From contig NZ_JAERSG010000008.1 of NCBI RefSeq assembly GCF_016735675.1, positions 104,760-168,759 on the forward strand: DNA of 64,000 nt. The letters are read 5' to 3'. The position numbers were made by a program, and so were the translations under genes. The notes beneath the pieces were generated by a model. That model worked only from the letters and a program-made list of their open reading frames with translations, was not told where the DNA came from and ran no database searches. This document shows, piece after piece, positions 23,926-31,288 of this stretch; within the stretch, counting starts at the first letter, position 1, and each line of letters begins with the position of its first letter. Source of the DNA: Nocardioides baculatus. Its GTDB lineage: Bacteria; Actinomycetota; Actinomycetes; Propionibacteriales; Nocardioidaceae.

Positions 23926-25923
23926 CTAGATCCGGTCGACGTCCGCGTGCGCGGCACCCTCGGCGAGCGAGGCGTAGCCCGGACCGCGGTCGAAGAAGGC
24001 GTCGTCGTCCTTGCTCCACGCAGCGCGTGAACCGCGCTCGGCGGTCGTCGCGGACTCGTCGAACGCCAGGTCGCCAGCGTCCTTCGATCCGGTCAGCACC
24101 ACGCCGTAGTCACGGAGTGCCGCCTCGGCCGAGACCTTGCCCCAGACCACGTCGCGGACGACGGACTCCGGGTCGCGGGACAGCGGGTCGCCCCAGCCGC
24201 CGCCACCCGTCGTACGGATCCGGACGAGTTGGCCGGCCTTGATCTCCTCGGCGTCGGCGAGGGCGTCGACCTCGCGCTCGTCGGGGCCGCCCGGGTCGAT
24301 GACGACCTGGAACGGCATGCCGGCCTTGCCGCCGCGCACGCCCCAGCAGGCGAGGATGGAGCGGTCGGCGATGGACATGAAGTGGCCGTCCTTGAGCATC
24401 CGGATGTGCTTCTCGTAGCCGAGGCCGCCGCGGAACTCCCCCGCGCCGCCGGAGTCGACGGCGAGGCCGAGGCGCTCGACGATGAATGGGAAGCGCGACT
24501 CGGTGAACTCGGTCGGCAGGTTGCGCGAGTCGGGCACGACGTGGATCGTGTCCTCGCCGTCGGCGTAGTAGCGCCCGCCGGATCCGCCGCCGAGCACCTC
24601 GCGCATGAGGTAGTCGTTGCCGTCGAGGTCCTTCCCGTAGACGCCGGTGTAGCGGATCGTCTCCTGGTCGGCCGGCATCTTGCCGTCGACCGCCTTGGCG
24701 ACGACGCCGGCGAGCACGCCGAGCAGCCGCAGGATCACGAAGGTGCGGGCGTTGGTCGGGCCGGGGTGGATCGGTGTGAGGAGCGTGCCCTTCTCGGGGA
24801 AGCGCATCTCGATCAGCGGCACGATGCCCTCGTTGACGTCGAGCTCGGCCATCCGCTCGGGGGTGTCGGCAAGGTTGCGCAGGATCGGCGCGAGCCACTT
24901 CTTGAGGAAGTTCCCGCCGACGTAGTCGCCACAGTGGTTGATCGGTCCCTTCGCCTGGGCGCTGGTGCCGGTGAAGTCGATGATCAGCCGCGGCCCGGCG
25001 GGACGCCCGTTCTCCGGGTCGGCGGGCGCGTCGCTCACCTTGGTCAACGTGATCCGCTGCGTGTGCAGCTGCGGCTCGTCGACGCCGTCGTGCTCGGCGT
25101 AGTCCTCCCAGACGTAGGTGCCGTCGGGGATCTTGGACAGGATCTCGCGGCGGTAGGTCTCGGTCGTGGTGTCGAGGATCGCGTCGAACGACGTCTCGAT
25201 CGCCTCGCGGCCGTAGCGCTCGAACAGCTCACCGAGCCGGCGCGCACCCATCAGGCAGGCCGAGCACTCGGCGTCGAGGTCGGCGGCGAGGCTGTCGGGC
25301 ATCCGCGAGTTGCGCGTCATGATCCGCAGCGCGGACCTGTTCGGCACGCCGGCGTCCCACAGCTTGATCGGCGGGACGGCCAGCCCCTCCTCGTAGACCG
25401 TGGTCGCGTTGCTGGGCATGGAGCCCGGCACCGCGCCGCCGATGTCGTCGTGGTGGCCGAAGGCCTGGACGAACGCCACGACCTCGCCGTCGTGGAAGAC
25501 CGGGACGGTGACGCAGAGGTCGGGCAGGTGGCCGATGCCGCCCTCCGACTCGTAGACGTCGTTGTGGAAGAAGACGTCGCCCTCGACCATCTCCTCGATC
25601 GGGTAGTCGCGCACGATCGGGTGCACGAGCGCGCTGTAGGAACGGCCGGTGAGCTTGCGCAGCTGGCGGTCGTGGATGCCGGCGCGGAAGTCGTGGGCGT
25701 CGCGGATCATCGGGCTCCGCGACGTGCGGCCGATGGCGGTCTCCACCTCCATCTCGACGCTGGCCAGGGTGCCCTGGACGATCTCGACAAGGATCGGGTC
25801 GACGCTCGACCCCTCCGGGGTGAGGCGTCCGCCGTGCTCGTACGCCGTCGGCAGGCCGGCCGGGTTGACCGGCTTGGCGGTGACGTAGGCGGGGTCGACG
25901 GAGCTGGTCGGGTTGGCGGCCAT
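23926..25923 (-). CDS. hyuB: hydantoinase B / oxoprolinase-family subunit
   Basis: A 665-residue HyuB-type subunit. Family features include IGRTSRSPMIRDAHDF, HNDVYESEGGIGHLPDL, the segment FGHHDDIGGAVPGSMP with metal-binding-type His/Asp residues, IDFTGTSAQAKGPINH, and the C-terminal GGLGYEKHIRML and TTGGGGWGDPLSRDP. With HyuA these enzymes open lactam or hydantoin-like rings at the cost of ATP (N-methylhydantoinase, 5-oxoprolinase, caprolactamase) or carboxylate ketones. It starts inside the hyuA stop (ATGA), so the two subunits are coupled. Substrate not readable. Confidence 0.9.
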   Translation of the reverse strand: MAANPTSSVDPAYVTAKPVNPAGLPTAYEHGGRLTPEGSSVDPILVEIVQGTLASVEMEVETAIGRTSRSPMIRDAHDFRAGIHDRQLRKLTGRSYSALVHPIVRDYPIEEMVEGDVFFHNDVYESEGGIGHLPDLCVTVPVFHDGEVVAFVQAFGHHDDIGGAVPGSMPSNATTVYEEGLAVPPIKLWDAGVPNRSALRIMTRNSRMPDSLAADLDAECSACLMGARRLGELFERYGREAIETSFDAILDTTTETYRREILSKIPDGTYVWEDYAEHDGVDEPQLHTQRITLTKVSDAPADPENGRPAGPRLIIDFTGTSAQAKGPINHCGDYVGGNFLKKWLAPILRNLADTPERMAELDVNEGIVPLIEMRFPEKGTLLTPIHPGPTNARTFVILRLLGVLAGVVAKAVDGKMPADQETIRYTGVYGKDLDGNDYLMREVLGGGSGGRYYADGEDTIHVVPDSRNLPTEFTESRFPFIVERLGLAVDSGGAGEFRGGLGYEKHIRMLKDGHFMSIADRSILACWGVRGGKAGMPFQVVIDPGGPDEREVDALADAEEIKAGQLVRIRTTGGGGWGDPLSRDPESVVRDVVWGKVSAEAALRDYGVVLTGSKDAGDLAFDESATTAERGSRAAWSKDDDAFFDRGPGYASLAEGAAHADVDRI

Positions 25924-28016
25924 CAGGACACGACCTTCCGGATCACGAGGTTGGCCCAGTCGTCGACCACGACCTCGAAGCCGGGGTGGACGGGGATCGT
26001 CGAGCCGAACTCCTCGACGATCGCGGGGCCGCTGAAGGTGTCGCCGGCGCCGAGGTCGGTGCGCCAGATGACGGGGGTCTCGACGTAGCCGGTGTCGGGG
26101 TCGAAGCAGACCTGGCGGGTGCCGCGCAGCGCGCGGTCGACGCCGCCCTCGGCCTTGGCCAGCGTCGGAATCTCAGGTCGCGTGATCGGGCCGATGCCGG
26201 TGACGCGGAGGTTGACCCACTCGACCTGCTGGGTCGCATCGCCGCGGAAGTCGTAGCCGTAGAGCTGGTGGTGCTCAGCGTGGAAGGTCTCGGCCACCTG
26301 CGCGACGTACGCCGCGTCGACGGTGCCCTCCGGCGCGGAGACCCGCACCTCGAAGGCCTGCCCGACATAGCGCACGTCGATGGTCCGCTGGAAGCGGTGG
26401 TCCGCCGGCTCGAACCCCTCCTTGGCCAGCGCCTCGCGGGCGCGGCCGGTGAGGTCGTCGAGGATCCCCTGCACCGCCGCGTGGTCGAGCACCGACTCCT
26501 TGGCGACGTGGGTCTGGACGTAGTCGTTCTTGACGTCGACGGTCAGCAGGCCGAACGCGCTCACGTTGCCCGGGTTGGGCGGTACGACGACACCGGCGAG
26601 GTCGAGGATGTCGACGAGCCGGCAGGCCAGGAGCGACCCCGAGCCGCCGAAGGTAGTCAGCATGAAGTCACGCACGTCGAGGCCGCGCTTGACCGAGACC
26701 TGACGCAGCGCGTTGGCCTGGTTCCACGCGGAGATCTCGAGGATGCCGGTGGCGCAGCGCTCGAAGTCGAGGCCGAGCTGGTCGGCGAGGTCGGCGATGC
26801 CCGCGCGCGCGGCCTCGACGTCGAGCGGGATCTCGCCACCGAGCAGGTGGGGCGGGATCCGGCCGAGGGTGACGTGGGCGTCGGTGATGGTCGGCTGCGT
26901 GCCGCCCTTGGCGTAGCAGAGCGGGCCGGGGTCGGCGCCGGCCGAGTGCGGGCCGACCTTGAGCGCCCCCTCGGGCGAGAGCCAGGCGATCGAGCCGCCG
27001 CCCGCGCCGACGGTGACGACGTCGATCATCGGGATCTTGCTGGGGTACGCGCCGACGGTGCCCTCGGTGGTGAGCGTCGGCTCGCCGTCGAGGACGACGG
27101 ACACGTCGGTCGACGTGCCGCCTCCGTCGCAGGTGAGGATCTTTGGGAAGCCGGCGACCTTGGCGATCAGTGCGGCGCCGAGGGCGCCCGCAGCCGGGCC
27201 GGACAGCACCGTCGTGATCGGCTGGTGGACGACCTCGTCGGCCGACAGCACGCCGCCGTTGGACTTCATCACGTAGAACGGAACGTTGCCCGTTCTGTGC
27301 TTACTGATGACGGCCACGAGCCGCTCGGAGATGTTGGTGACGTAGCGGCTGACGTTGGGCTTGACCGCCGCGTCGACGAGCGTGGTCATCGCGCGCTCGT
27401 ACTCGCGGTACTCGCGCAGCACCTCGCTCGAGATCGAGACGACCGCCTCGGGGTGCTCGCGGCGCAGGATCTCGCGCATCCGCAGCTCGTGGTCGTCGTT
27501 GGCGTAGGCGTGGATCAGGCAGACGCCGATCGTGGTGATGCCCTGGTCCCGGAACCAACGGGCGGTGGCGACGGCGGCGTCCTCGTCGAACGGGCGGATC
27601 TCGGCCCCGGTGAAGTCGAGGCGACCGCCGACGGTGCGCACCCGGTCGGCCGGGACGATGCGCTCGGGCTTGACCCAGAAGTAGGAGTTGCCGTAGCCGT
27701 CGGGCACGGACTGGCGGGCGATCTCGAGCATGAACTCGTAGCCCTCGGTGGTGATGAAGCCGAGCGCCTCGACCTTGCCCTCGAGCAGCTTGTTGGTCGC
27801 GACCGTCGTGCCGTGGGACACGGCCGTGATGTCGCTGCCCTCGGCGCCGACGATGTCGAGGATCTTCTCGATGCCGGCGATGAAGCCGTCCGCCGGGTTG
27901 CCCGGCGTGCTGGGGGTCTTGGTGGTGACCAGCTCACCCGAGTCCTCGTCGAAGGCCACGACGTCGGTGAACGTGCCACCGGTGTCGATCCCGATCCTGA
28001 TCCGCCGCTGCGTCAT
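25923..28016 (-). CDS. hyuA: hydantoinase A / oxoprolinase-family ATP-dependent subunit
   Basis: A 697-residue actin-like ATPase-fold subunit. The N-terminus GIDTGGTFTDVVAFD and internal SHGTTVATNKLLEG, CDGGGTSTDVSVV and GAGGGSIAW form the nucleotide-binding and phosphorylation site of this family. It activates a ring amide with ATP for the HyuB subunit. ATG 28016 is favoured over the GTG 6 nt upstream. It begins the hyuA-hyuB-NmrA operon, divergent from nothing nearby; the next minus-strand gene ends 83 nt upstream. Confidence 0.9.
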   Translation of the reverse strand: MTQRRIRIGIDTGGTFTDVVAFDEDSGELVTTKTPSTPGNPADGFIAGIEKILDIVGAEGSDITAVSHGTTVATNKLLEGKVEALGFITTEGYEFMLEIARQSVPDGYGNSYFWVKPERIVPADRVRTVGGRLDFTGAEIRPFDEDAAVATARWFRDQGITTIGVCLIHAYANDDHELRMREILRREHPEAVVSISSEVLREYREYERAMTTLVDAAVKPNVSRYVTNISERLVAVISKHRTGNVPFYVMKSNGGVLSADEVVHQPITTVLSGPAAGALGAALIAKVAGFPKILTCDGGGTSTDVSVVLDGEPTLTTEGTVGAYPSKIPMIDVVTVGAGGGSIAWLSPEGALKVGPHSAGADPGPLCYAKGGTQPTITDAHVTLGRIPPHLLGGEIPLDVEAARAGIADLADQLGLDFERCATGILEISAWNQANALRQVSVKRGLDVRDFMLTTFGGSGSLLACRLVDILDLAGVVVPPNPGNVSAFGLLTVDVKNDYVQTHVAKESVLDHAAVQGILDDLTGRAREALAKEGFEPADHRFQRTIDVRYVGQAFEVRVSAPEGTVDAAYVAQVAETFHAEHHQLYGYDFRGDATQQVEWVNLRVTGIGPITRPEIPTLAKAEGGVDRALRGTRQVCFDPDTGYVETPVIWRTDLGAGDTFSGPAIVEEFGSTIPVHPGFEVVVDDWANLVIRKVVS

Positions 28017-28099
28017 GGGCACGATTCAACCGATTCCGGCACTCGCGTTGCCACGGCACAGATTGCCGACGAAACGCCCGATCATCGGCAAGACCTGCT

Positions 28100-28645
28100 T
28101 CACAACGCTTGTCCGGAGGGGCCACCGAACGGGTCACCGAACGGGTCGTCGTCGTACGTCTGGTCGACGCCCGGCCCGAAGGTGGACTGCTCGGCACCGA
28201 GGACGCCGCCGAGCACCCCCACCAGCGCGGCCACCGCCACGAGCGGAGCCAGCGAGGGACCACCTTCACGGCGCTGCCTGTGGTGCTCGAACAGGTCGCT
28301 CCTCGTGTAGCGGTGCAACAGGAACGCCTGGCCGATCGTCAGCGCCAGGGCTGCGGCCGTCCACCCGGACGGCGAGTCGATCAGCGAGACCACCTCGAAC
28401 ACACCGGCGAGCCCGATCAGCGCGACGACCAGCCAGAAGCGCACCCAGCGCGCGCGGACCACGCCGTGGGAGATGAACGAGACGAGGACGGCACCCAGCA
28501 GTGCCGACAGGATCCAGGCGTCCTCGGACTGGGCACCCCGCCTGGCGAGCTCGAGGACCTGCCCGACGACGAACGTCCAGGCGAACCACCAGATGCTGGC
28601 CGGCACCGGGGGCTCGACCGGCGCCCCCTCGTCCACCTCGCTCAT
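28100..28645 (-). CDS. four-helix membrane protein, unknown function
   Basis: 181 residues with about four to five hydrophobic segments (ASIWWFAWTFVVGQVLEL, AWILSALLGAVLVSFISH, FWLVVALIGLAGVFEVV, WTAAALALTIGQAFLLH, LVAVAALVGVLGGVLGA) and an Asp/Gly/Pro-rich tail. I recognise no family. It stands alone between the hyuA promoter region and a strong hairpin at 28701-28739. Confidence 0.65.
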   Translation of the reverse strand: MSEVDEGAPVEPPVPASIWWFAWTFVVGQVLELARRGAQSEDAWILSALLGAVLVSFISHGVVRARWVRFWLVVALIGLAGVFEVVSLIDSPSGWTAAALALTIGQAFLLHRYTRSDLFEHHRQRREGGPSLAPLVAVAALVGVLGGVLGAEQSTFGPGVDQTYDDDPFGDPFGGPSGQAL

Positions 28646-28700
28646 GGGCGGATGCTCCCAGCCCGGGGGATCACCGGTCCGCGGACGCGCCGGGAATGAC

Positions 28701-28739
28701 CGAAGGGCCCTCGGCAGTATGAGTGCCAAGGGCCCTTCG
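28701..28739. terminator. strong bidirectional-type hairpin
   Basis: A perfect 11-bp stem CGAAGGGCCCT / AGGGCCCTTCG with an inner GGCA/TGCC extension and a 7-nt loop. It lies upstream of the membrane protein gene (28645) and downstream of the amidase (stop 29107) on the minus strand, so it would end the amidase transcript. Confidence 0.6.
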
Positions 28740-28956
28740 TGATGTCCAGGTCGCCGAAGCGTCCAGGTCATCGAGGTGATCTCTCTGGTGATGTCCTGAT
28801 CGATCGCTCCCTGTGTCCGGTCCCAGTCACCGCATCACCCGGTGTCTGCGACTCCTCCCCAGCACGCTGGTTCGTCGTCGTGTGGATCGTCCTTCCGGAG
28901 CCATCCCGCCTCCCCTTGCGGGGCTGCGTAGGGAGAGTTCTATGCCCTCGGGGAAC

Positions 28957-28988
28957 AGCTGCGCAAGGGCTTTCCGCAGCTCTTTTTC
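28957..28988 (+). terminator. terminator-like hairpin with T-tract inside the intergenic region
   Basis: AGCTGCG (28957-28963) pairs with CGCAGCT (28975-28981) over an 11-nt loop and is followed by CTTTTTC. A T-run after a stem is rare in this genome. No plus-strand gene precedes it, so it may end an unannotated small RNA. Confidence 0.45.
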
Positions 28989-29052
28989 ACATACTTCGGG
29001 TTCCGGCGCGTCGTGCACAGATCGCCCGTGGTTCATCCCCAGCACACCCGGG

Positions 29053-29085
29053 TTGTGCACATGTTCGTCCACAGGTTCGTGCACA
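29053..29085. promoter_or_regulatory. tandem DnaA-box-like 9-mers with 12-bp period
   Basis: TTGTGCACA (29053), TCGTCCACA (29065) and TCGTGCACA (29077) stand in the same direction at an exact 12-bp spacing. A fourth, TCGTGCACA, lies at 29011. Each differs by one or two bases from TTGTCCACA, the DnaA box common in high-GC actinobacteria. They could bind DnaA away from oriC; that is inference. Confidence 0.45.
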
Positions 29086-29106
29086 CCCGGCCCCGGTCGT
29101 GCGGGG

Positions 29107-30492
29107 TCAGGCGAGGAGGTCCTCGACGGCCGCCGCGACCTCGAGCAGCTTCCGGTCCGAGCCGTGCGGCGCCACGAGCTGGACGCCGACGGGCAGGCCG
29201 TCACGGGTCCTGCCCGCAGGCACGGAGATCGCCGGGCACCCGGTGACGGAGATGAAGTAGGCCGACCGCATCCACGCCAGGTAGTCCGGCATCTGCTGCC
29301 CGTTGATCGTCTCGGGGAACTCCTGCTCCACCGGGAACGGTGACACCTGCGAGGTCGGCAGCAGCAGCACGTCGTGGTCGGCGAAGAACAGCCGCATCGT
29401 CTCCGACAGGGCGGTGCGCTGGGTGTATCCCCGCGCGACGTCGGCACCGGTCAGCGACTCCCCCGCTCGGATGTTGGCCTCGAGCGAGGGCTTGAACGAC
29501 GTGGGGTGCTCGGCGAGCAGGCGACCGAGCTTGGCCTGGAAGTGCCAGGCCCGGAGGGTGCGGAAGGTGTCGTCGGCCAGCGAGAGGTCCGGGTGCGCCT
29601 CGCTCACCGCGGCTCCCGCGTCGGACAGCCGCGCCGCCGTCGCGCGTACGACGTCCGCGACCTCGTGGTCGACCGCGAAGGCCCCGCCGAGGTCGACGCT
29701 CGTCGCCACCCGGAGCCCCGCGAGAGGCGCCGGGGCGAGCGGTGGGGCGAAGGCCGTCCCGGGGTCGCCGAGCGCCTGCGGGGCGCGCGGGTCGGGTCCG
29801 GCGATGACGGAGAGGAGCAGCGCCAGGTCGCCGACGTTGCGCGCCATCGGCCCGCCGACCGACGTCGACTCCCACTGGTTGTAGAGCGGCCACTCGGGCA
29901 CCCGGCCGAGCGAGGGCCGCATCCCGACGACACCGCAGAACGAGGCCGGGTTGCGCAGCGAGCCGCCCATGTCGGAGCCGTCGGCGAGCGGGACCATCCC
30001 GGAGGCCAGCGCACACGCCGCTCCCCCGCTCGAGCCGCCGGCCGACCGGCTCGGGTCCACCGGGTTGCGGGTCACCCCGAAGACCTTGTTGAAGGTGTGC
30101 GACCCGGCCGCGAACTCCGGCACGTTGGTCTTGCCGACGAACACCGCGCCGGCGCGGCGGATCCGCTCGACGAGCAGGTCGTCGTGGTCGGCGACGTGGT
30201 CGGCGTGGATCGGAGAGCCGTACGTCGTACGCCACCCGTCGAGCGCGTGGGTGTCCTTCACCGCGAAGGGCAGGCCGTGCAGCGGTCCCAGCTCCTCGCC
30301 CGACCCCTGGGCCTGGTCGGCAACGGCGGCGGCCACCCGCGCGCGCTCGGCGTCGAGCGACACGATCGCGTTGAGCTCGGGATTGCGCTCCTCGATCCGG
30401 TCGAGGTGCAGCTCGAGCAGCTCGGCCGCCGAGATCTCGCCCGCCCGGACGGCTGCCGCCTGCTCGCGCGCGGTCGAGTCGACGGTGATCAC
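29107..30492 (-). CDS. amidase (amidase signature family)
   Basis: 461 residues. The amidase-signature Ser-cisSer-Lys triad is present: K79 in FAVKDTH, the GGSSGG motif (152-157), and the nucleophile S178 in DGSDMGGSLR. These enzymes hydrolyse linear amides, ureido acids or biuret-like compounds in the cytoplasm. I chose GTG 30492 (GGAGG 5 nt upstream) because the longer frame from 30531 starts inside a repeated 71-bp intergenic element. It lies downstream of coxG, separated by that element. It could hydrolyse a product of the ring-opening steps encoded nearby (inference). Confidence 0.88.
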   Translation of the reverse strand: MITVDSTAREQAAAVRAGEISAAELLELHLDRIEERNPELNAIVSLDAERARVAAAVADQAQGSGEELGPLHGLPFAVKDTHALDGWRTTYGSPIHADHVADHDDLLVERIRRAGAVFVGKTNVPEFAAGSHTFNKVFGVTRNPVDPSRSAGGSSGGAACALASGMVPLADGSDMGGSLRNPASFCGVVGMRPSLGRVPEWPLYNQWESTSVGGPMARNVGDLALLLSVIAGPDPRAPQALGDPGTAFAPPLAPAPLAGLRVATSVDLGGAFAVDHEVADVVRATAARLSDAGAAVSEAHPDLSLADDTFRTLRAWHFQAKLGRLLAEHPTSFKPSLEANIRAGESLTGADVARGYTQRTALSETMRLFFADHDVLLLPTSQVSPFPVEQEFPETINGQQMPDYLAWMRSAYFISVTGCPAISVPAGRTRDGLPVGVQLVAPHGSDRKLLEVAAAVEDLLA

Positions 30493-30520
30493 GCCGGCCT
30501 CCGCTCCGAGCTGGGAGGGC

Positions 30521-30591
30521 GAGTCTGACACCTGGAGGCCTTTGCAACCCCCTCCAAGTGACGGACTCCCCGCACGAGCGGGGACTCCGAC
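30521..30591. repeat. 71-bp structured intergenic repeat, copy 1
   Basis: It is about 92% identical to 43297-43367 and in the same orientation. GAGTC.GAC at the left can pair with GTCGGACTC-like sequence at the right around an inner TGGAGG/CCTCCA stem; the right part also forms a near-perfect hairpin (ACTCCCCGCAC / G.GCGGGGACT). The two folds share bases and exclude each other. This copy lies between the coxG stop and the amidase start. Confidence 0.75.
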
Positions 30592-30604
30592 AGGGGCGAG
30601 CCGC

Positions 30605-31240
30605 TCACCGGCGACGCCCGAAGATCCCGCCGACGATCACCCCGGCGAGGACCAGTCCGGCGCCGACGGCGATGCCGGTGAGGAACTCCTGCTTCGAGGC
30701 GGCAGATGCGGCGGGCGCGGGCACGGTGAAGACCTGGCCGACGGCGGCCGGCTCGGCGGCAGCAGCGACCGGTGCGCCCACTGCCGCAGTTGCGGCCGCC
30801 GGCCCACCCGCGATCGCGGCGTCGACGTTGCCGAAGAACTCCCCCGCCATCCGGCGCGAGACGCTCGTGAGCATCCGCTGCCCGACGCCGCCGATCATCC
30901 CGCCGACGACGGCGTCGGCGTCGTACGAGACACGCGTCGTCGAGCCCTCCGGCAAGAAGCGGACGTTGACGGTCGCGCCGATCGTGCCGGGCGCGCCGGC
31001 GCCGTCGAGCTTCATCACGAGCGACTCGTGCTCGACGAGGTCGCGCAGCTCGCACGAGCCGGCATAGGTCCCCTTGATCGACGCGACGCCCGCGGTGACG
31101 GTCATGGCGTAGGCGTTGTCGCCGGTCGCCTCCAGCCGCTCGCAGCCCGGGATCGTCCGGACCAGCACGGCCGGGTCGAGCAGGGCGTCCCACGCCTGGT
31201 CGACGGGGGCGTCCAGGACGTTCTCTCCGGTGAACTTCAT
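30605..31240 (-). CDS. coxG: CoxG-family SRPBCC membrane-anchored protein
   Basis: 211 residues: an SRPBCC/CoxG domain (MKFTGENVLDAPVDQAWDAL, IPGCERLEATGDNAY, LVMKLDGAGAPGTIG), an Ala/Pro linker and a C-terminal transmembrane helix (FLTGIAVGAGLVLAGVIVGG) ending in RRR. In Oligotropha carboxidovorans CoxG helps attach CO dehydrogenase to the membrane. Here it follows coxL by 48 nt and probably tethers the molybdenum hydroxylase to the cell membrane. Confidence 0.88.
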   Translation of the reverse strand: MKFTGENVLDAPVDQAWDALLDPAVLVRTIPGCERLEATGDNAYAMTVTAGVASIKGTYAGSCELRDLVEHESLVMKLDGAGAPGTIGATVNVRFLPEGSTTRVSYDADAVVGGMIGGVGQRMLTSVSRRMAGEFFGNVDAAIAGGPAAATAAVGAPVAAAAEPAAVGQVFTVPAPAASAASKQEFLTGIAVGAGLVLAGVIVGGIFGRRR

Positions 31241-31288
31241 CTGTCTGCTCCTTGGAAGGGGTTTCGAGACGGGCGCGGGGCGCCCTCC

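Larger units (their letters stand above)
28740..29106. other. 367-bp intergenic region without a credible gene
   Basis: No reading frame here has a plausible start, codon pattern or known motif on either strand. It holds a terminator-like hairpin on the plus strand (28957-28988) and a tandem set of DnaA-box-like 9-mers (29053-29085), listed separately. A small plus-strand RNA ending at the hairpin is possible. Confidence 0.6.

Noticed and set aside
28813..29343. Plus- and minus-strand frames of 170-210 aa over the intergenic region
   Set aside because: They run into the amidase gene antisense or start without a ribosome site, have no motif and an amino-acid makeup of random GC-rich DNA.
30493..30531. 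Longer amidase start at 30531
   Set aside because: It would begin inside the repeated 71-bp element; GTG 30492 has GGAGG at the right distance.
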